From contig NC_133225.1 in assembly GCF_040436345.1 (NCBI RefSeq), positions 24,227,540 to 24,291,539 on the forward strand: a DNA stretch of 64,000 nucleotides. Reading direction: 5' to 3'. This DNA comes from Pagrus major (Eukaryota > Chordata > Actinopteri > Spariformes > Sparidae). Below, piece by piece: positions 44,101 through 55,500 of the stretch (its first letter is position 1; every line of letters begins with the position of its first letter). The notes beneath the pieces were generated by a model. That model was not told the origin of the DNA. It saw nothing but the letters and a program-made list of their open reading frames with translations, and made no database searches. A program made the position numbers and the translations under genes.

Positions 44101-47100
44101 CAGAAGAATCCATTAACAGAATTGCTGTTTTTGTACACTTTTGTACAGTTACGGCTACGACTCTCTCCACCTCCCTACACTCATATTTGACTGTAATTCA
44201 TTTCCCAAAGAAAGAGACAAAACAACCAATAAACGAAGCTAAAGTAAATTTGACAGAACATTTTTATTTAAAATTTTCTGTAAATGTTGCGATAACATTG
44301 TTACCATTAATTGTTTAGGCCACGATAATCATGTAGTTTTGATGATGACTTTAATTGTTTATTCAGTGGAAAGGAAAAATATGATGTAAAAATGATCCTT
44401 TCCACTGATCATGAATTATATCGCAATGTCTGGCCTATTACAGTCCAATACAGTATCCCACTCATTGTGTTGCTAATTCTTGTTTAAACTGAGCAGGGGT
44501 CAGCAGGAGTCAACCCACAAACCCAGAAAATAAACCTCCAGCCTCTCTGCTGTGGATAACCACAAACATGGCGGGAGCGGGGAGTGTGACTAGGGAGAAA
44601 AAGGCAGCCAACCTCTCTCCTTCTGCTCCTACGATGATTTATCTTCTTCCTCTAACTGGGGCAGAGAGGGGGAGGGGGTGGGCAGTATAGGGTGTCCTGT
44701 CCCAAAAAGAAAAAAAAAAAACACCCCTTTGCCAAACCCTAGAGGCCTGCTCCACTTCCTGCCACCTGGTTGACTTTGCTGCAGTGTGTGTGTGTGTGAG
44801 TGAGTGTGTGTTTGGGGGGGCAACCTTCACCTGGACCTGGAGATAGATGAAACCACAACGCCGGCTAAAAATAAAGGGCCAGTTTTCTGTCACTGGTGGT
44901 AATAGCTCCATTGCGGGCGCGTTGCGGCAGCACTTCATTCTGTCGCATTGAAGAAGCCTTGTTAAGCTTGACCAAGGGCATAATTTGACTCTCTCTAAAT
45001 TAAAGATGAAATGTCTGCGTTCGGGCCCTGCGATTATCACGGGAGCCTGTCAACAGAAATATTCCAAGGAGGGAAGCTGGATGAAAAATGCATCTGCAGT
45101 TTGGAAGAGACCAAGTCCGCATAGGGATATGGATAGGCATATGGATGTATGAACAAAAAAATCTGCATAATATGTAGTCGCTGTCCAAGTGGTCACATAG
45201 CGAGGGAACAATAGGAAAATGATTCATAGAAGAACATCATACTCTCATCATACAATCTCACCTGATTTGCCATTTTAAACCATGTGGAGACAGATTTGTG
45301 TTTGCTTTAAATTATAATCCTGATCATCCCTCCTACAAATTAAGTGATAATGCAAATTGTATTTAATACTACATATCTAGTTTATCATCCTGATCAAATT
45401 GTTCTGAGTTTTTTATGTATTATTTTTACCTGACCCACACTGAAATGAACTGCTGTGCAGCTGACATAGATGCCCTAAATAAAACAGGGATGTGACAAAA
45501 TAGTTTTATGTTTTGACTTGTTTTGCTGGAGGACAAATTTCCTCCTCTGGGTGTGAAGTGACTGACAGGAAGCGGATCGCGCATAACACAGCAACGATAT
45601 GAAAACGCTCAAGTCTAACCACATTTATTGAGCTGGACTATCTTGCTCTGTGCAAGCTTACATCTTTAAATATTTATTTACATGACATTTATTTAAATAG
45701 CTAAGTTCTGGTGTTAGTGTGTCTGAGGCATATGATACAATAGCCCTGCAATAGGAGTTGGCTTGTGTAGCTTATACTCTGCACTATTTTTTCAGACCAA
45801 GGAACCTGTAAAAGAAGGAAGGGACATAAATGGCATCATCTCAACATTCTTGGTTTTATATTTTGGTGCCAGGTCTTTTGTAGTGGATGAGACATGCATG
45901 GACAAGAAGACTAAAATCCAACCTGCTTACAGGTTAATGACTGATTTTTCCAAATGGGTGCATTAGTTTATTTGCTGTTGGCCTCTAAACAGTAACCAGG
46001 CGAGTTAAAGAGGTCATATTATGCTAATTTTGAGGTTCATAATTTTATTTGGGGGTCCTAGTAGAACAGGTTTACATACTTTAATTTTCAAAAAACACAT
46101 TATTTTTCTCATATGGTCCATTGCTGCAGCATCCCTTTACACACTGTGTCTTGAACGCTCCGTTTTAGATACAGAGTGAGACATCTCGCCTCTGTTCAAT
46201 CTTTGGTGAGAGTTGCACATGCGCATTACTTAATAGGCAGGATGTAGCCAATCAGAGGCAGAGTATATCTCTGTTCTATCTTTCTCTTTTACTTTGATCG
46301 GAGGCTGTATACGTCACCTGGTCTCTGAGGCGATCGGTCTCCTCCTGGTATTCAGCCAGCTGGTTCTTCCACTGCTCCACGCTGCTGTTGGCTTCCTGCA
46401 GTGCCGCCACCAGCTTGGCGTTACTGTCCTGCAGGGTGAAGAGTTCAGCCTCCAGGTTTATCTCACACATCGACCTGAGGAGAAGTCACAATACGACATG
46501 ATTACTTTTGGTTGGTTGGGACCACGTGATGTAAAGTCGGTTTATCAGAGCTTTATTGCTGCCTGCTGAGGTCAGAAATGACACTGATGAACTGATGGGA
46601 GCGGTGAAACCAAACAGTGAGCTGAAAAATGGTAAAGCACTCCTTATTGCTAAGAGGAGCTGAAGAGTCAGGTGATAATTAATATTGATTGGTGCAGCTA
46701 TACAGACCTAATGCTGGTGGGCTGTTACTGTCAGAAAGAAGCATTGCAGTTGAGGAAACTGCAGAAGATAATGAGGTAATGCTGCACCATCTGTTTGGAG
46801 AAATTTGAAGGACATTTATTTGATTTTAAGGAGCCACAAACTCATGTATTTTATGTTTTTTATGTTTTCAGAGCAGTCTGAGATAGAGCTAGATGACTCC
46901 CTTGTCAATTACCCTTATATCCAGCCCAGTCGCCAGGATAAAATGTTGGCAGTTAATGTTTCTGCAAACCACAGATACATTAGCATTTGTGAAGGCTACG
47001 TACCATGTGAACAGTTTTACAAAATGTGTTATAACACATTCACATTACATGTTACATTTACGTTTTCTGTCATATGGGGTGGAGGCGATGGGGGTGGAGC

Positions 47101-50100
47101 TACAGGCGAGAAGGCTGCCAAACCGGTGACAGCAGTTCCAGAATGTTGAAGTTGGGACATTTCCAGCCTCGTTTGTGTCAACCTAAGACAAGCCAAACAA
47201 GATCGTTTCCTCACCCTAACCAAGTGTTTTTGTGCATAAACCTAACCAGAGCATAAGCACAGCATTGTCGCAAGATAAAACTGAAAATTGAACCTCAAGA
47301 AATGTAAAGGTACATTGCCAGCATTGATTATGGCGACTGGAGTGTCACGATATACAGATAATTGCGATATTTTAAAAATGAAATATTGATATTTTGATGA
47401 TAATATCGTGTAAATAATCAAACACTTCTTAAATCATTATTATTTCTTTCCATTTTGGCATTGCCATAGTAGGCGACAGTAATGCACCTTAATCCTGGTT
47501 GCCATCTGCCACTAAACTGAGAGAAGAAGAAGAAGGAAACACAGTAACTAGACAGCTACATCCACACTGTGTGGCTACTGTCAGAGGAAATGATAGACGA
47601 GAGTGAGACACTCTACCCATAGTGTGGCTACTTATTGTGATAATATTGTTATTATAAATTGTTTTGGCCACGATGATCTAATACTGTGACAGCCCTAGTT
47701 GGATTTTACCATTTCTTTCTATTATTATTTAAATATTCAATCTTTTGTTCTTTTGTCTCTTTTGTCATTTCTGACTTTTGGAGGTGTTTTTGTGTGTATT
47801 TAAAACATTTTTTGACTTAAAACCTACAACAGACAGAGCAGTATGCACTAGCGTTGTCGCGATACTGGGATTTCAAACTTCAATACAGTACCTTAAAAAT
47901 ATCGATATACGAGGGGAAAAAAATGAAAACATTGAGGCAAACATTTTCAAAATTTTTAATTAAAAGATAAATATAACAAGGCTTGTGTACTATATGTAAG
48001 CACAACAACATTTAAGATAAATGACTTCTGACTATGGTCATAAGATTGGGAGGATGCGGGCCTGTGTGGTCACTGCAGCTGTTTGTATGTCGACACGCTG
48101 TCAGAAACAATCGATACTGTAGAAGTGAGTATTCAAACAGTTCAAAAAATACAGTATCGACATATATAGATATTTAAATATTTTTTTACCTTAAAGAGAA
48201 CTACAGAGACCATAGGGAACTATCAAAAACATAAACCAGCACAGGTGATGTGTTCTCCTTTATTACACGTGGGAAAGATGGATCAGGTCCTGTGTGCCTG
48301 TAGAAGGTCAGGATTCAGTGGGGATATTTATTAAACCCGAGAGCTTTCACATGAGAAGATGGAGGGTTCACAAGGATGTCAAAATGAACAGCTTGGCCCC
48401 CTCAAAACTACTCACCATAGCAACAGGAAAAAAAAGCCTGTGTAGGCATAAAACAATCATAACAATCTCGCGGGGATAATGGGTCATAAAGGAGCACAGG
48501 ATGAGTGGTTTTCTGCTTCTTGGTCTCAATTGGAAGGTTGAGTGATCAATAATGGGCACCATGATGACGATAATTATGAGCTGCTACCATGGTGAAGGGC
48601 ACCTGTAGTGTGGTTTTCAGGCAGCCTGCACTTTTCTCTTTGTGTTAAATACTTAAAAATGACTCACTCCTGCTCTTCTAGTTTATCAATGCTGTTATAT
48701 TTCTTCGGAGGCGACAGTGAGCTTTTCTTACAGAAATGGAGGAGAGGCACACTGAGGGGGTTGTTTTCTCTGAGGGGAGCACTCATTCACTCCCTTCAAC
48801 AATGCCCAAACAATATGTACAAAAGAAAATCACACGACAAAATAAGAAGTGAGAAAAAGAATCAAAAGTCAAAAACATTTCCTGGTTTGTGGAAGTGCCA
48901 CATAAAACGTGCGTTCGAGTTGCCAAGTTGACGTGATATGATGCTGAAACACGGCGGACGAAAGTAAGCATTGGGTTGATGGTAAGAAACTTCTGCCAAA
49001 TTCATGTATTGTATAAGTCATTGGATTGTTTCCTTTGCTCCTCTTTGTCAATCAAATACTGGAAACAGCTGTTAGCTTGTTGTTTAAACGCTCTCAGCGA
49101 TAAAATGCATCTTTTTGGCGTCCATGTTGCTCCCAAATTCTGATATGATAGAAAAGGATACACAGAAGTCAGAAGAATGACTTCGCAACTCAGGAAATAC
49201 AACCATCCAAGGAGCACTTGAATGCAGCAGAACTGCAGATACGTGGAGAGGATCGCTCCTAACCAAATAAAGCAAGTTAAGCCTAATCTTAAATACAGAA
49301 ATAATGCAGAAGTTGAAATATGGGAAATTATATATTAAAAAAAGAGTAAAATATAATATAAATATTATACTGAGGTAGGCTGGTGTGCAATCGTGATCAG
49401 CGTTATTTTGGTGTCCACCAGCTCCTACTTCATCAGCTAGTCTCCAGCTGTGTCCGCCTGCTGTGTGGTGATGAGCAGGTATTGTACAATGAGCTTTTTC
49501 TCTGAAAGAAGCTGCCTGCTGTGGCTGAAAACGATGCTGATGAGAGCGGTGAAAGTGAAACAAAACATTAAAGTTGGAACTAAACAATAAGCCAAGGCTT
49601 CCTATAAAAGCTCTCTAAAGATGAGGCGATAATTATCTGTAGGTCCATGGCTGCAAGTGACCACTATTAAGTTTTAAAACTGTACAAATATTTTGATTAT
49701 GGCCACTTTAAACATACAATGTGTAACTTCTGCCGCTAGCGGAGCAAGAGCTTCTACTCAGCTGCTTAGAGTCAGCTAGAGAGACTGGATCAGAGGCCGA
49801 CCCTCTGAATAAACACCTGGAGTCACTTCAGCTTCTGCTTTAATCCCGAACTATTCAGGGAGGAAAGCTCACAGATTAGTTTTAAACTTTTGGGATTAAA
49901 AACCTAATCGCACAGTTACTTTAAGTAAACTGGTGGATTTCTCTGGGTTTGTACTTTTTGGGAAACATTCGGGATAATGCAAGTACACAACACAACAAAA
50001 TATATTGCAAAGGTTGAGTAGTTTTTAGACATTTTAATGCAGAACTGTGTATTCACACCCTGTGTCAAAAAGTTATCATGTAGCACCAGAATATTAAGAG

Positions 50101-52574
50101 TCTGAGCTTGTCTTACACAAATTGTTCGCATTTACAAAATATTTTCCATCCTCTGCTGTCAGCTCCTTTGTAATGTGTCAAATAACAGCCCTCATTTCAG
50201 AGAGAAACACCTCGGTTGTTATGTGGGCACCAGCTCGACTCTCTGGATGGATAACAGTATGCACTGTTTGTAGAATAAATCCACAAACAACACATACAGT
50301 CACTGTAAAACTCATTCTCTGTGCCAAGAAGGCATGTTGTCAGTTTTGTTTGTTATCTCAAAAACCTGTGAACAGCTTTCAGCAAGTTTTGGTGCAGAGC
50401 TGGGCCATAGGAGGAAGGAAATGTGGCTTGTCTATGGTGTGATCCTGCTTTCTTTCTGTCTTTTCTGACATTTATATGATATTGACAATTAACAACAATT
50501 TTTGCTATTTTGTCATGACCTGCTACGATCACGTGAAGGAAACGATCCTGCGTTGTGGTGCAGATTAACATTTTATAAACATTCATATTATTAAAATAAC
50601 AATGTAGAGAATTGTGACTCACTCTTTAAATGCCTTGGAGCTTAATGGCTTGTAATCTCTGTTTCCTGTCCTCCTCTTACAGACAAACCATTAAGCTCCA
50701 AGGCATTTAAAGAGTGAGTCACAATTCTCTACATTGTTACTTTATTTTAGGCATTTAGCATAATGAGTAAGTTTCATTCACTGTGCGGAGTTTAACAAAG
50801 CGCCCTGAGGCATTTAGATCTGCTCATGTAGCCGAACTGGCGGTTAGAGACAGGATTACAACCTTTGTAGTCAACTTTCTAAACTCTAACAGATAAATGT
50901 TCACTACAGCACTCCCACACACACATCTGCTGCTCTCGCTGTTGTTTGATTTTCATGTCTCTGTGTTCATGTATTATTGTAACCGCCTGTTGTAATCATC
51001 CTTTTGCTGTATCTGTTGAGGCCAAATGTTCGTTCATAAACATCAGAAGCTCTGAGTGTAAATGTTCACTTCATGCTGACCCTGTCTTTCTCTTTCTCTT
51101 GTTGCTGTCTCTCTGCAATGTTTTTTCAAATACATTTTATTGTTTTTCTCGACCACACTCCTCATTTTAAGTGAATTTTACTTTGAGCCAAAAGCAGAAC
51201 TATATACAAAACAGCAGTGAGGGGTGTAAGGAATAATCCTTGTGAAGGAAATGCAGGTCACACCAAACGTTTAACATACTGTGTTATGGACAGTGATCTA
51301 CAGATGGCCTTTTAGTCTTTCTGGTCGAAATATCTCATTATCACACAACACGATCACAGAGAATGTAACATTTCAGTGAGATATAGGGACGTGTTTTTGG
51401 ACAGTTTTCTTTGTTCCATTGGCAGATTGTTTGACTTACAAGAAGCAAGAAGCATCTTGTATTCATTGTTTTCTTTTCTTTTGAAGTGCCATTTTTTCCA
51501 GTGTAGCGGTCTTACACATAAAAATGAATTGGAGTGGACTGTAGTATGGACACGTGTGCAACAAAGTGAATAAAGTAACATCTGAAAAGTGCTCTTAGTC
51601 TGACCCATGTTCTGATTATTGCAGGTTATTGGTTAGTAATGCAATCTAAAAGGATAATGAGGTGAATAAAAAACTAAAACTAGATAAATACTTACAAACC
51701 CAAACTGGAAAACTTAAAACCAGTGTGGATGAAATACCCAAGAGTTATATTTGAGTAAAACAGTAAGGAATAGTACTTGAGTCTTATAGTAGTATCAAAA
51801 GTACAAGTAAAAGTAAATTGGCTTGGCTGTTTATTGAATCTGATATTTGGCATTTTTATTGATTATCAGAATCTGTGTTTTTATGCGCTGCTTTGGCTCT
51901 TATGCAGAAATCTGCAACATACCTAATAATTAAAGTTATTTAATAAAATGTAGTGAAATAAAAGTGCAATACTTACCTCCAAATTGTGGTGGAGTGGAGG
52001 TATAAAGTATCAGAAAATGGAAATACTCAAGTCAAGTACAACTACCTCAAAATTTGACTTTGAAGGATAAGTTCACCCAAAAATGGAAATTTAGTCATTA
52101 TCGCCTCACCCTCATGCTGATGTAACATTGTTAAAACAAGTCCCTGTCTACTTCAGATGTTTAGGAGAATGCTGCAACGCAGTTTTGCTGTGAAGCTCCA
52201 GAAATGTTTTGATGACAACAGAACTTCAACAGACTTCCGATTGGCTAGGGGGTTAATAGATAATAACCATCACTGTGTGAAACTACATTGAAATGTAAAA
52301 ATGAAAGTTAAATACAGGAATGGTTTATCAAGGCTTATATGGGTTAGGCTTAGTCTTAAAATAATTAAGGCTATTAAGATTTTTTTCTCCAGATGATATG
52401 ATGCATGAGGTTTAAATTAGAAAAAAAACATCATCATTACCCTTCAGACAGCATCTTTTTGACCCTCTCCTTCTCTGCTGTCAGCTCCACTTCAGCACTC
52501 TTGCTGCGAAACAGCTTCTCCTCGCCCGGCCCATTGACTGTGAGCAGCGGTGGTGAATGGCGGTCCTCCGACAA
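31934..52574 (-). CDS. homer3: homer3, postsynaptic scaffold protein, last 5 exons (222 aa), 5' end outside window
   Basis: Homer proteins scaffold group I metabotropic glutamate receptors, IP3 receptors and Shank: EVH1 at the N-terminus binds PPxxF ligands, the C-terminal coiled coil tetramerises. Exons here: 52574-52441, 46474-46318, 37751-37641, 36229-36149, 32119-31934; phases 2/0/0/0, total 669 nt. Visible blocks: [15 protein letters not shown] and KMLSEG (linker), [20 protein letters not shown] and [26 protein letters not shown], then a leucine-rich coil to the C-terminus [11 protein letters not shown]. The order and wording follow human HOMER3 ([35 protein letters not shown]). The EVH1 exons are not found up to base 64000, so they must lie beyond the window, consistent with the long 5' introns of Homer genes. 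HOMER3 and UBA52 are also near one another in human. Intron 3 of those shown uses a GC donor. Paralogues homer1 and homer2 fit less well. Confidence 0.92.
32120..36148 (-). other. homer3 last intron
   Basis: Contains the fold-back element at 32462-32940 and a TATATTGTG-type repeat fragment around 33780-33870; otherwise AT-rich with no exon recognised. Confidence 0.6.
32462..32940. mobile_element. Non-autonomous fold-back element (MITE-like)
   Basis: Left arm 32512-32584 and right arm 32850-32920 are imperfect reverse complements sharing agtagtataaaaccttttgt and ggctccagag, with a similar weaker outer match near caaagggcaactcc / aaagggtaactt. There is no ORF in the ~270-bp interior. Superfamily and target duplication undetermined. 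Confidence 0.65.
36149..36229 (-). CDS. homer3: homer3 27-codon coiled-coil exon
   Basis: [20 protein letters not shown] through AMQRLQ, symmetric phase 0-0, between acceptor TTTTCAG and donor CAG|GTAAGA. Skipping it would keep the frame. Confidence 0.9.
37445..37635 (+). repeat. Dispersed repeat with gctaactgctgctaactg core
   Basis: Starts aaaggtgcaatatgtaagaa and includes gggggcagcat and repeated gctaactg blocks, a common fish interspersed pattern. Ends a few bases from the homer3 GC donor. Confidence 0.5.
37641..37751 (-). CDS. homer3: homer3 coiled-coil exon followed by a GC donor
   Basis: 37 codons, [15 protein letters not shown] to EAQLRAKDQ. The exon must end at KDQ because human reads TKDQEIQTL and the next exon starts EIHNL. 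The bases after CAG are GCAAGA, and no GT lies within range, so this is a GC-AG intron. Confidence 0.88.
37860..38290 (+). repeat. Dispersed repeat (ccatgctagcagctctgtga ... atttcatggcaattgatcca)
   Basis: Begins ccatgctagcagctctgtga, has a tttagcaggtataatgttta middle and ends with a atttcatggcaattgatcca block, in the order I recall for a widespread percomorph repeat. Non-coding, about 110 bp from the homer3 exon acceptor. Confidence 0.55.
41022..41100 (+). repeat. tRNA-derived SINE fragment
   Basis: Contains a tRNA-like body: an A-box-like gtagctcaatagtcagagca and the B-box-like gggttcgattctcact. Diverged from any functional tRNA, and no cloverleaf closes. Confidence 0.5.
41330..41650 (+). 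repeat. Dispersed repeat, copy 1 (plus orientation)
   Basis: Includes gattacacaaaaactagtga, ggatccggataaa and ends ctactgagtgccattc. A reverse-oriented partial copy is at 60605-60860; the shared block is ggtggaggtatgc.ctctact. Confidence 0.7.
41822..42320 (+). repeat. AAGTACT-rich dispersed repeat, copy 1
   Basis: Dense in gtaaaagtac / aagtactc motifs, with gaatctgctttaatatc and a tgattatcagaatctgtgtt block. The same blocks recur at 51650-52055. Confidence 0.65.
46010..46270 (+). repeat. Dispersed repeat (gaggtcatattatgctaatt) abutting a homer3 exon
   Basis: Starts aaagaggtcatattatgcta and ends near cctctg/agaggcagag; a pattern widely dispersed in fish genomes. Its end lies about 50 bp from the homer3 donor at 46317. 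Confidence 0.55.
46318..46474 (-). CDS. homer3: homer3 first coiled-coil exon
   Basis: Starts with the third base of the split glycine, then [15 protein letters not shown]; 52 codons follow the split base. Ends DRLRDQ|GTGACG in phase 0. The heptad pattern and the [12 protein letters not shown] block are diagnostic of Homer. A dispersed repeat (46010-46270) ends about 50 bp beyond its donor side. Confidence 0.95.
46915..47160 (+). repeat. Dispersed repeat (cagcccagtcgccaggat), copy 1
   Basis: cagcccagtcgccaggataa, then atgttggcagttaa and acattcacattaca. A second copy with the same order occurs at 63885-64000. Confidence 0.6.
47340..48180. repeat. Cluster of degenerate gatattgtg / tcgcgatac-type repeat fragments
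   Basis: Two stretches (47345-47700 and 47850-48180) rich in cgatatacg, gtgataatattg and 'cgttgtcgcgatactggga'. A related block near 44040-44350 repeats 'cagtaatgcac' and 'ttgttttggccacgat'. Non-coding. Confidence 0.45.
50597..50739. repeat. Perfect 52-bp inverted repeat with 39-bp spacer
   Basis: Left arm 50597-50648 and right arm 50688-50739 are exact reverse complements on direct reading; the outer flanks continue with partial pairing (aaaat / attttag). Spacer is pyrimidine-rich. It lies inside a homer3 intron. Confidence 0.95.
51650..52055 (+). repeat. AAGTACT-rich dispersed repeat, copy 2
   Basis: Shares gattatcagaatctgtgttt, ctttggctct and agtatcaaaagtacaagtaa with 41822-42320 in the same orientation and order. 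Confidence 0.65.
52060..52260 (+). repeat. Dispersed repeat (aaggataagttcacccaaaa)
   Basis: Starts gaaggataagttcacccaaa and continues cattatcgcctcaccctcat; this opening is very common in fish genomes and is usually classed as a non-autonomous element. About 180 bp from the homer3 linker exon. Confidence 0.6.
52441..52574 (-). CDS. homer3: homer3 linker exon
   Basis: Encodes [20 protein letters not shown] and the basic stretch up to KMLSEG, ending in a split glycine codon (phase 2) at donor GG|GTAATG. Starts in phase 0 after GTCCAG. Corresponds to the linker between EVH1 and coiled coil. The donor (GTAATG) is weaker than consensus. Confidence 0.9.
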
Positions 52575-55500
52575 CTGGACCAACAGACATGAAAACACAA
52601 ACAGGACATGAGCTCTGTTATAAAGCTGGAATTAAATCAGCAGCAGCTCGGATTAAATGTAAATCCTCATCAATGATACTGCAGAGTCCTCTGATAGAAA
52701 GTGTCCATTTAGAGGACAAGAGCTCTTAACAGGATACGACTACAGTCATCCATTCTGCCGAAAGTGGATGTTTTAAATGACGTTAAAAGTTCCAATAACT
52801 ATTAAATCAAGTTTGAGTCAACAAAAAAGTCCAAATTGTTCCAGCTTATTCCAGCTTCTTAATCGTAAATATTTCCTGGTTTCTTCACTCCTTTATGACA
52901 GTAAACTGGATATCTTTGGATTGTGAACAAAACAAGACATTTGAGGACGTCTTCTTGGGCTTTGGGAAACAATGATCGCCACTTTTCACTATTTTCTGAC
53001 ATTTCATAGATGAATGAAAAATAAAAATTAATAAATAATTATCAGCTCCAGCCTTACATTGATTATACTTTGGCTCAGAGGTTCAGGTTTAAGCTGCTGA
53101 CAGGCCCATTGCTGTCTCTGCATCTGCACGTCATCACAACAAAACGGACAAGACGCAGCAGCAGAACAGGACGGAGTTCAACCTGTCAGTGCTCGATATG
53201 TCCCATCTGGACTCTTGTAAACAGGCTCCATGTGGAGCAAGCAGCCATGTGTGGAGCCCAGCTGCCTCGTCTTCACACAGCCTCACAGATCTGACTGGAC
53301 TCTGATTCAACAGGAAACGACTGAAGTACAGTTCTGTGTTCCAAGAGTTCATCTGGTGTTCGTGTATAAAATATGCACATGCTGGTATCCTGCTGTAATC
53401 TGTGTGTCCGCTGAGATTTAACATATACTGCACATCTGTACGTGCAGAGTTTAACACTAGAAGACTGTCTTCACTTTCACTGCTGAAATTGGATATTTTC
53501 TCTGTGCTCATTAAAAATGTGATTTTAAGAGGATTTTTAATGAGAAAGAAGGTGTTATCTTAAGGATTTTAATGTAGCTAGTAAACGTTTTGTCCTTCAA
53601 AAACCAAATCAAACACACATCAGAGAATTTCTATGTATGCCTTAATACATGTATGGAAGGGATCCTTTTTTTAAAATGGAAGATAAAATCAATATCATCA
53701 ACAAAAACTATCTCACCGAAACCTCTGATCGGTTAATCTAAATTTTACAAGATTAAAGGGCCATCCACACAAAGACCGATCACTATAACTCGATCAGGAT
53801 AACCAGCTTAGGAAAATAGATATGGGATGACGTGTGTCTGCTGTTGTTGTAGGGAAATGAAACTCTTCAAAGATGACAGGAGTTAGAAGCCAGCACTCTG
53901 TTACGAGAGTTGTCGTCAATTATCTTGCCAATTATCATAAAGGACATCAAAACAAACTAATCAGCACCAAAGATCAATTGGCAGCATCTGTCAGGTTAAA
54001 TTACGCTTTATATGTGTAATTTTCAGCCCAATATACATTTTATAAGCGTTTAACAAGTTGGACAAATATCCAAGACTGAGTTACTAGAGTAGGCCATCTT
54101 AGTGTCTCTTAAATGCCATCAATTAGCTTCCATCAAAGAGGTCGGCTTCAGTTTGAAACCAATATTATAATCACTGCGAAATTATTCTGGAGGAAAATGT
54201 CCTCGAAATCAAGCTAAGTGACGGCCCTGGAAATTCAGATGGAATCTGATTTGCTGTCAGTTTTTTTGGTATCGTTCATCATATCATGCTAAAAGGGATC
54301 CCAACAACATCGTTCCCCGATGAAGTTTTGTTATAGGAGAGATTTTTAAAACAATCTATTTGTACTTATTGTTGCAGTTTTCGTTCTTGGTGTGGACGGC
54401 ATTCAAGTCTAACGCTATATCTTAAACCGCTATGTCAGCAACATAACAGTCCTTTGTTTTCTTACCTCATTAGGATTAACTCGCAGTATAAAATAAAGGT
54501 CAAACAAACTGAATGGTGATTCAGAACAAGAAGCCATTTATCTTCCCCTCACGTCATAAAGACACTTTGAATATGACATTACAGCTTGCAGATGGCTCGA
54601 CTCCAGCCTGGCAAGTCTAAACAATCTGCTTTGATATTTTCCTTCCCGGCTGCCCAGAAATGGGTTCAAGCTTCCGTTCTCACAGTTTTCTGCAGTTTGA
54701 GGCTGTGGGCTACAACACTGCTCCGTCTCCTCTCTAAAAGCATGCAGATGAATTTGTTTGGGCACATTTCTGTGCCCCCCGTCGCCTTCTGTCTTCTTTC
54801 TGAGCAGAAACCTGAACTTGTCAACGACCAAGTGCCTCAGTGAAGCATTACAACCCTGCACTTACTGTAGAAAAAGCCTGTATTATTAATTTGAGTGAGC
54901 CTGACTGTATCCCCCCTGAGGACGATGGTTTATCATCTATAGCTCAGCAGCTCTCAGTCTGTCCTCATGGATGGATATGGAAATGAAACACACAGCAGAC
55001 TCATGTGGATTAGCACTGTGTCCAGAGGAAGGAACCCGAGAGCAGGAGAAATCAAAGCTGAGACAACCCCAGTCCGGCCCCAAAGCCAACGGATCGGCTG
55101 TGCGTATCCCTGAATAATTCATACTGTGGATCATGTTTAAGTCATAAATGGGATTACAAATTTACAGCAGTTTTTTCCGTATGTTGTTCACTAACAGGCT
55201 GAGTGGAAACAAGGCAGGGAGGGACACATGAGCACGAGCCTGCAAACGACCAACAACCAGTTAAACAGAGTTCAAAGGATCTGCGAGGAATTGTGACTTT
55301 TAAAGGACATATCTGTGTACTGATATTACGTTTTATCAATATTTAGTCTGGAATTGATGAGGTAAACTCAGAAAACAGCTGACAAATCCACCTACATGTT
55401 GCCACATTCTGTACACAAAGCCTTGACTCTGTTGTAGAAGAAGCCAGCTGTGCTCAGTAGCTAAATTTGCTCTGAAGTCAACTTTGATCAGACTCCGGAT

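Larger units (their letters stand above)
37752..46317 (-). other. homer3 intron between first and second coiled-coil exons, repeat-rich
   Basis: An 8.6-kb intron with several dispersed repeats (listed separately at 37860, 41022, 41330, 41822 and 46010), CA/TG runs near 40545 and 44780, and a small GC-rich patch near 44570-44950. No exon recognised. Confidence 0.6.
46475..52440 (-). other. homer3 intron between linker and first coiled-coil exons
   Basis: A 6-kb intron holding the repeats listed at 46915, 47340, 50597, 51650 and 52055. No exon recognised. Confidence 0.6.

Noticed and set aside
44570-44950. GC-rich patch as an internal homer3 promoter
   Set aside because: Modest GC content mixed with CA/TG runs and no exon start or donor in phase with homer3; not supportable.
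53134-53511. Long minus-strand frame of 125 codons
   Set aside because: No homology, no splice sites at its ends, and composition like random intron sequence.
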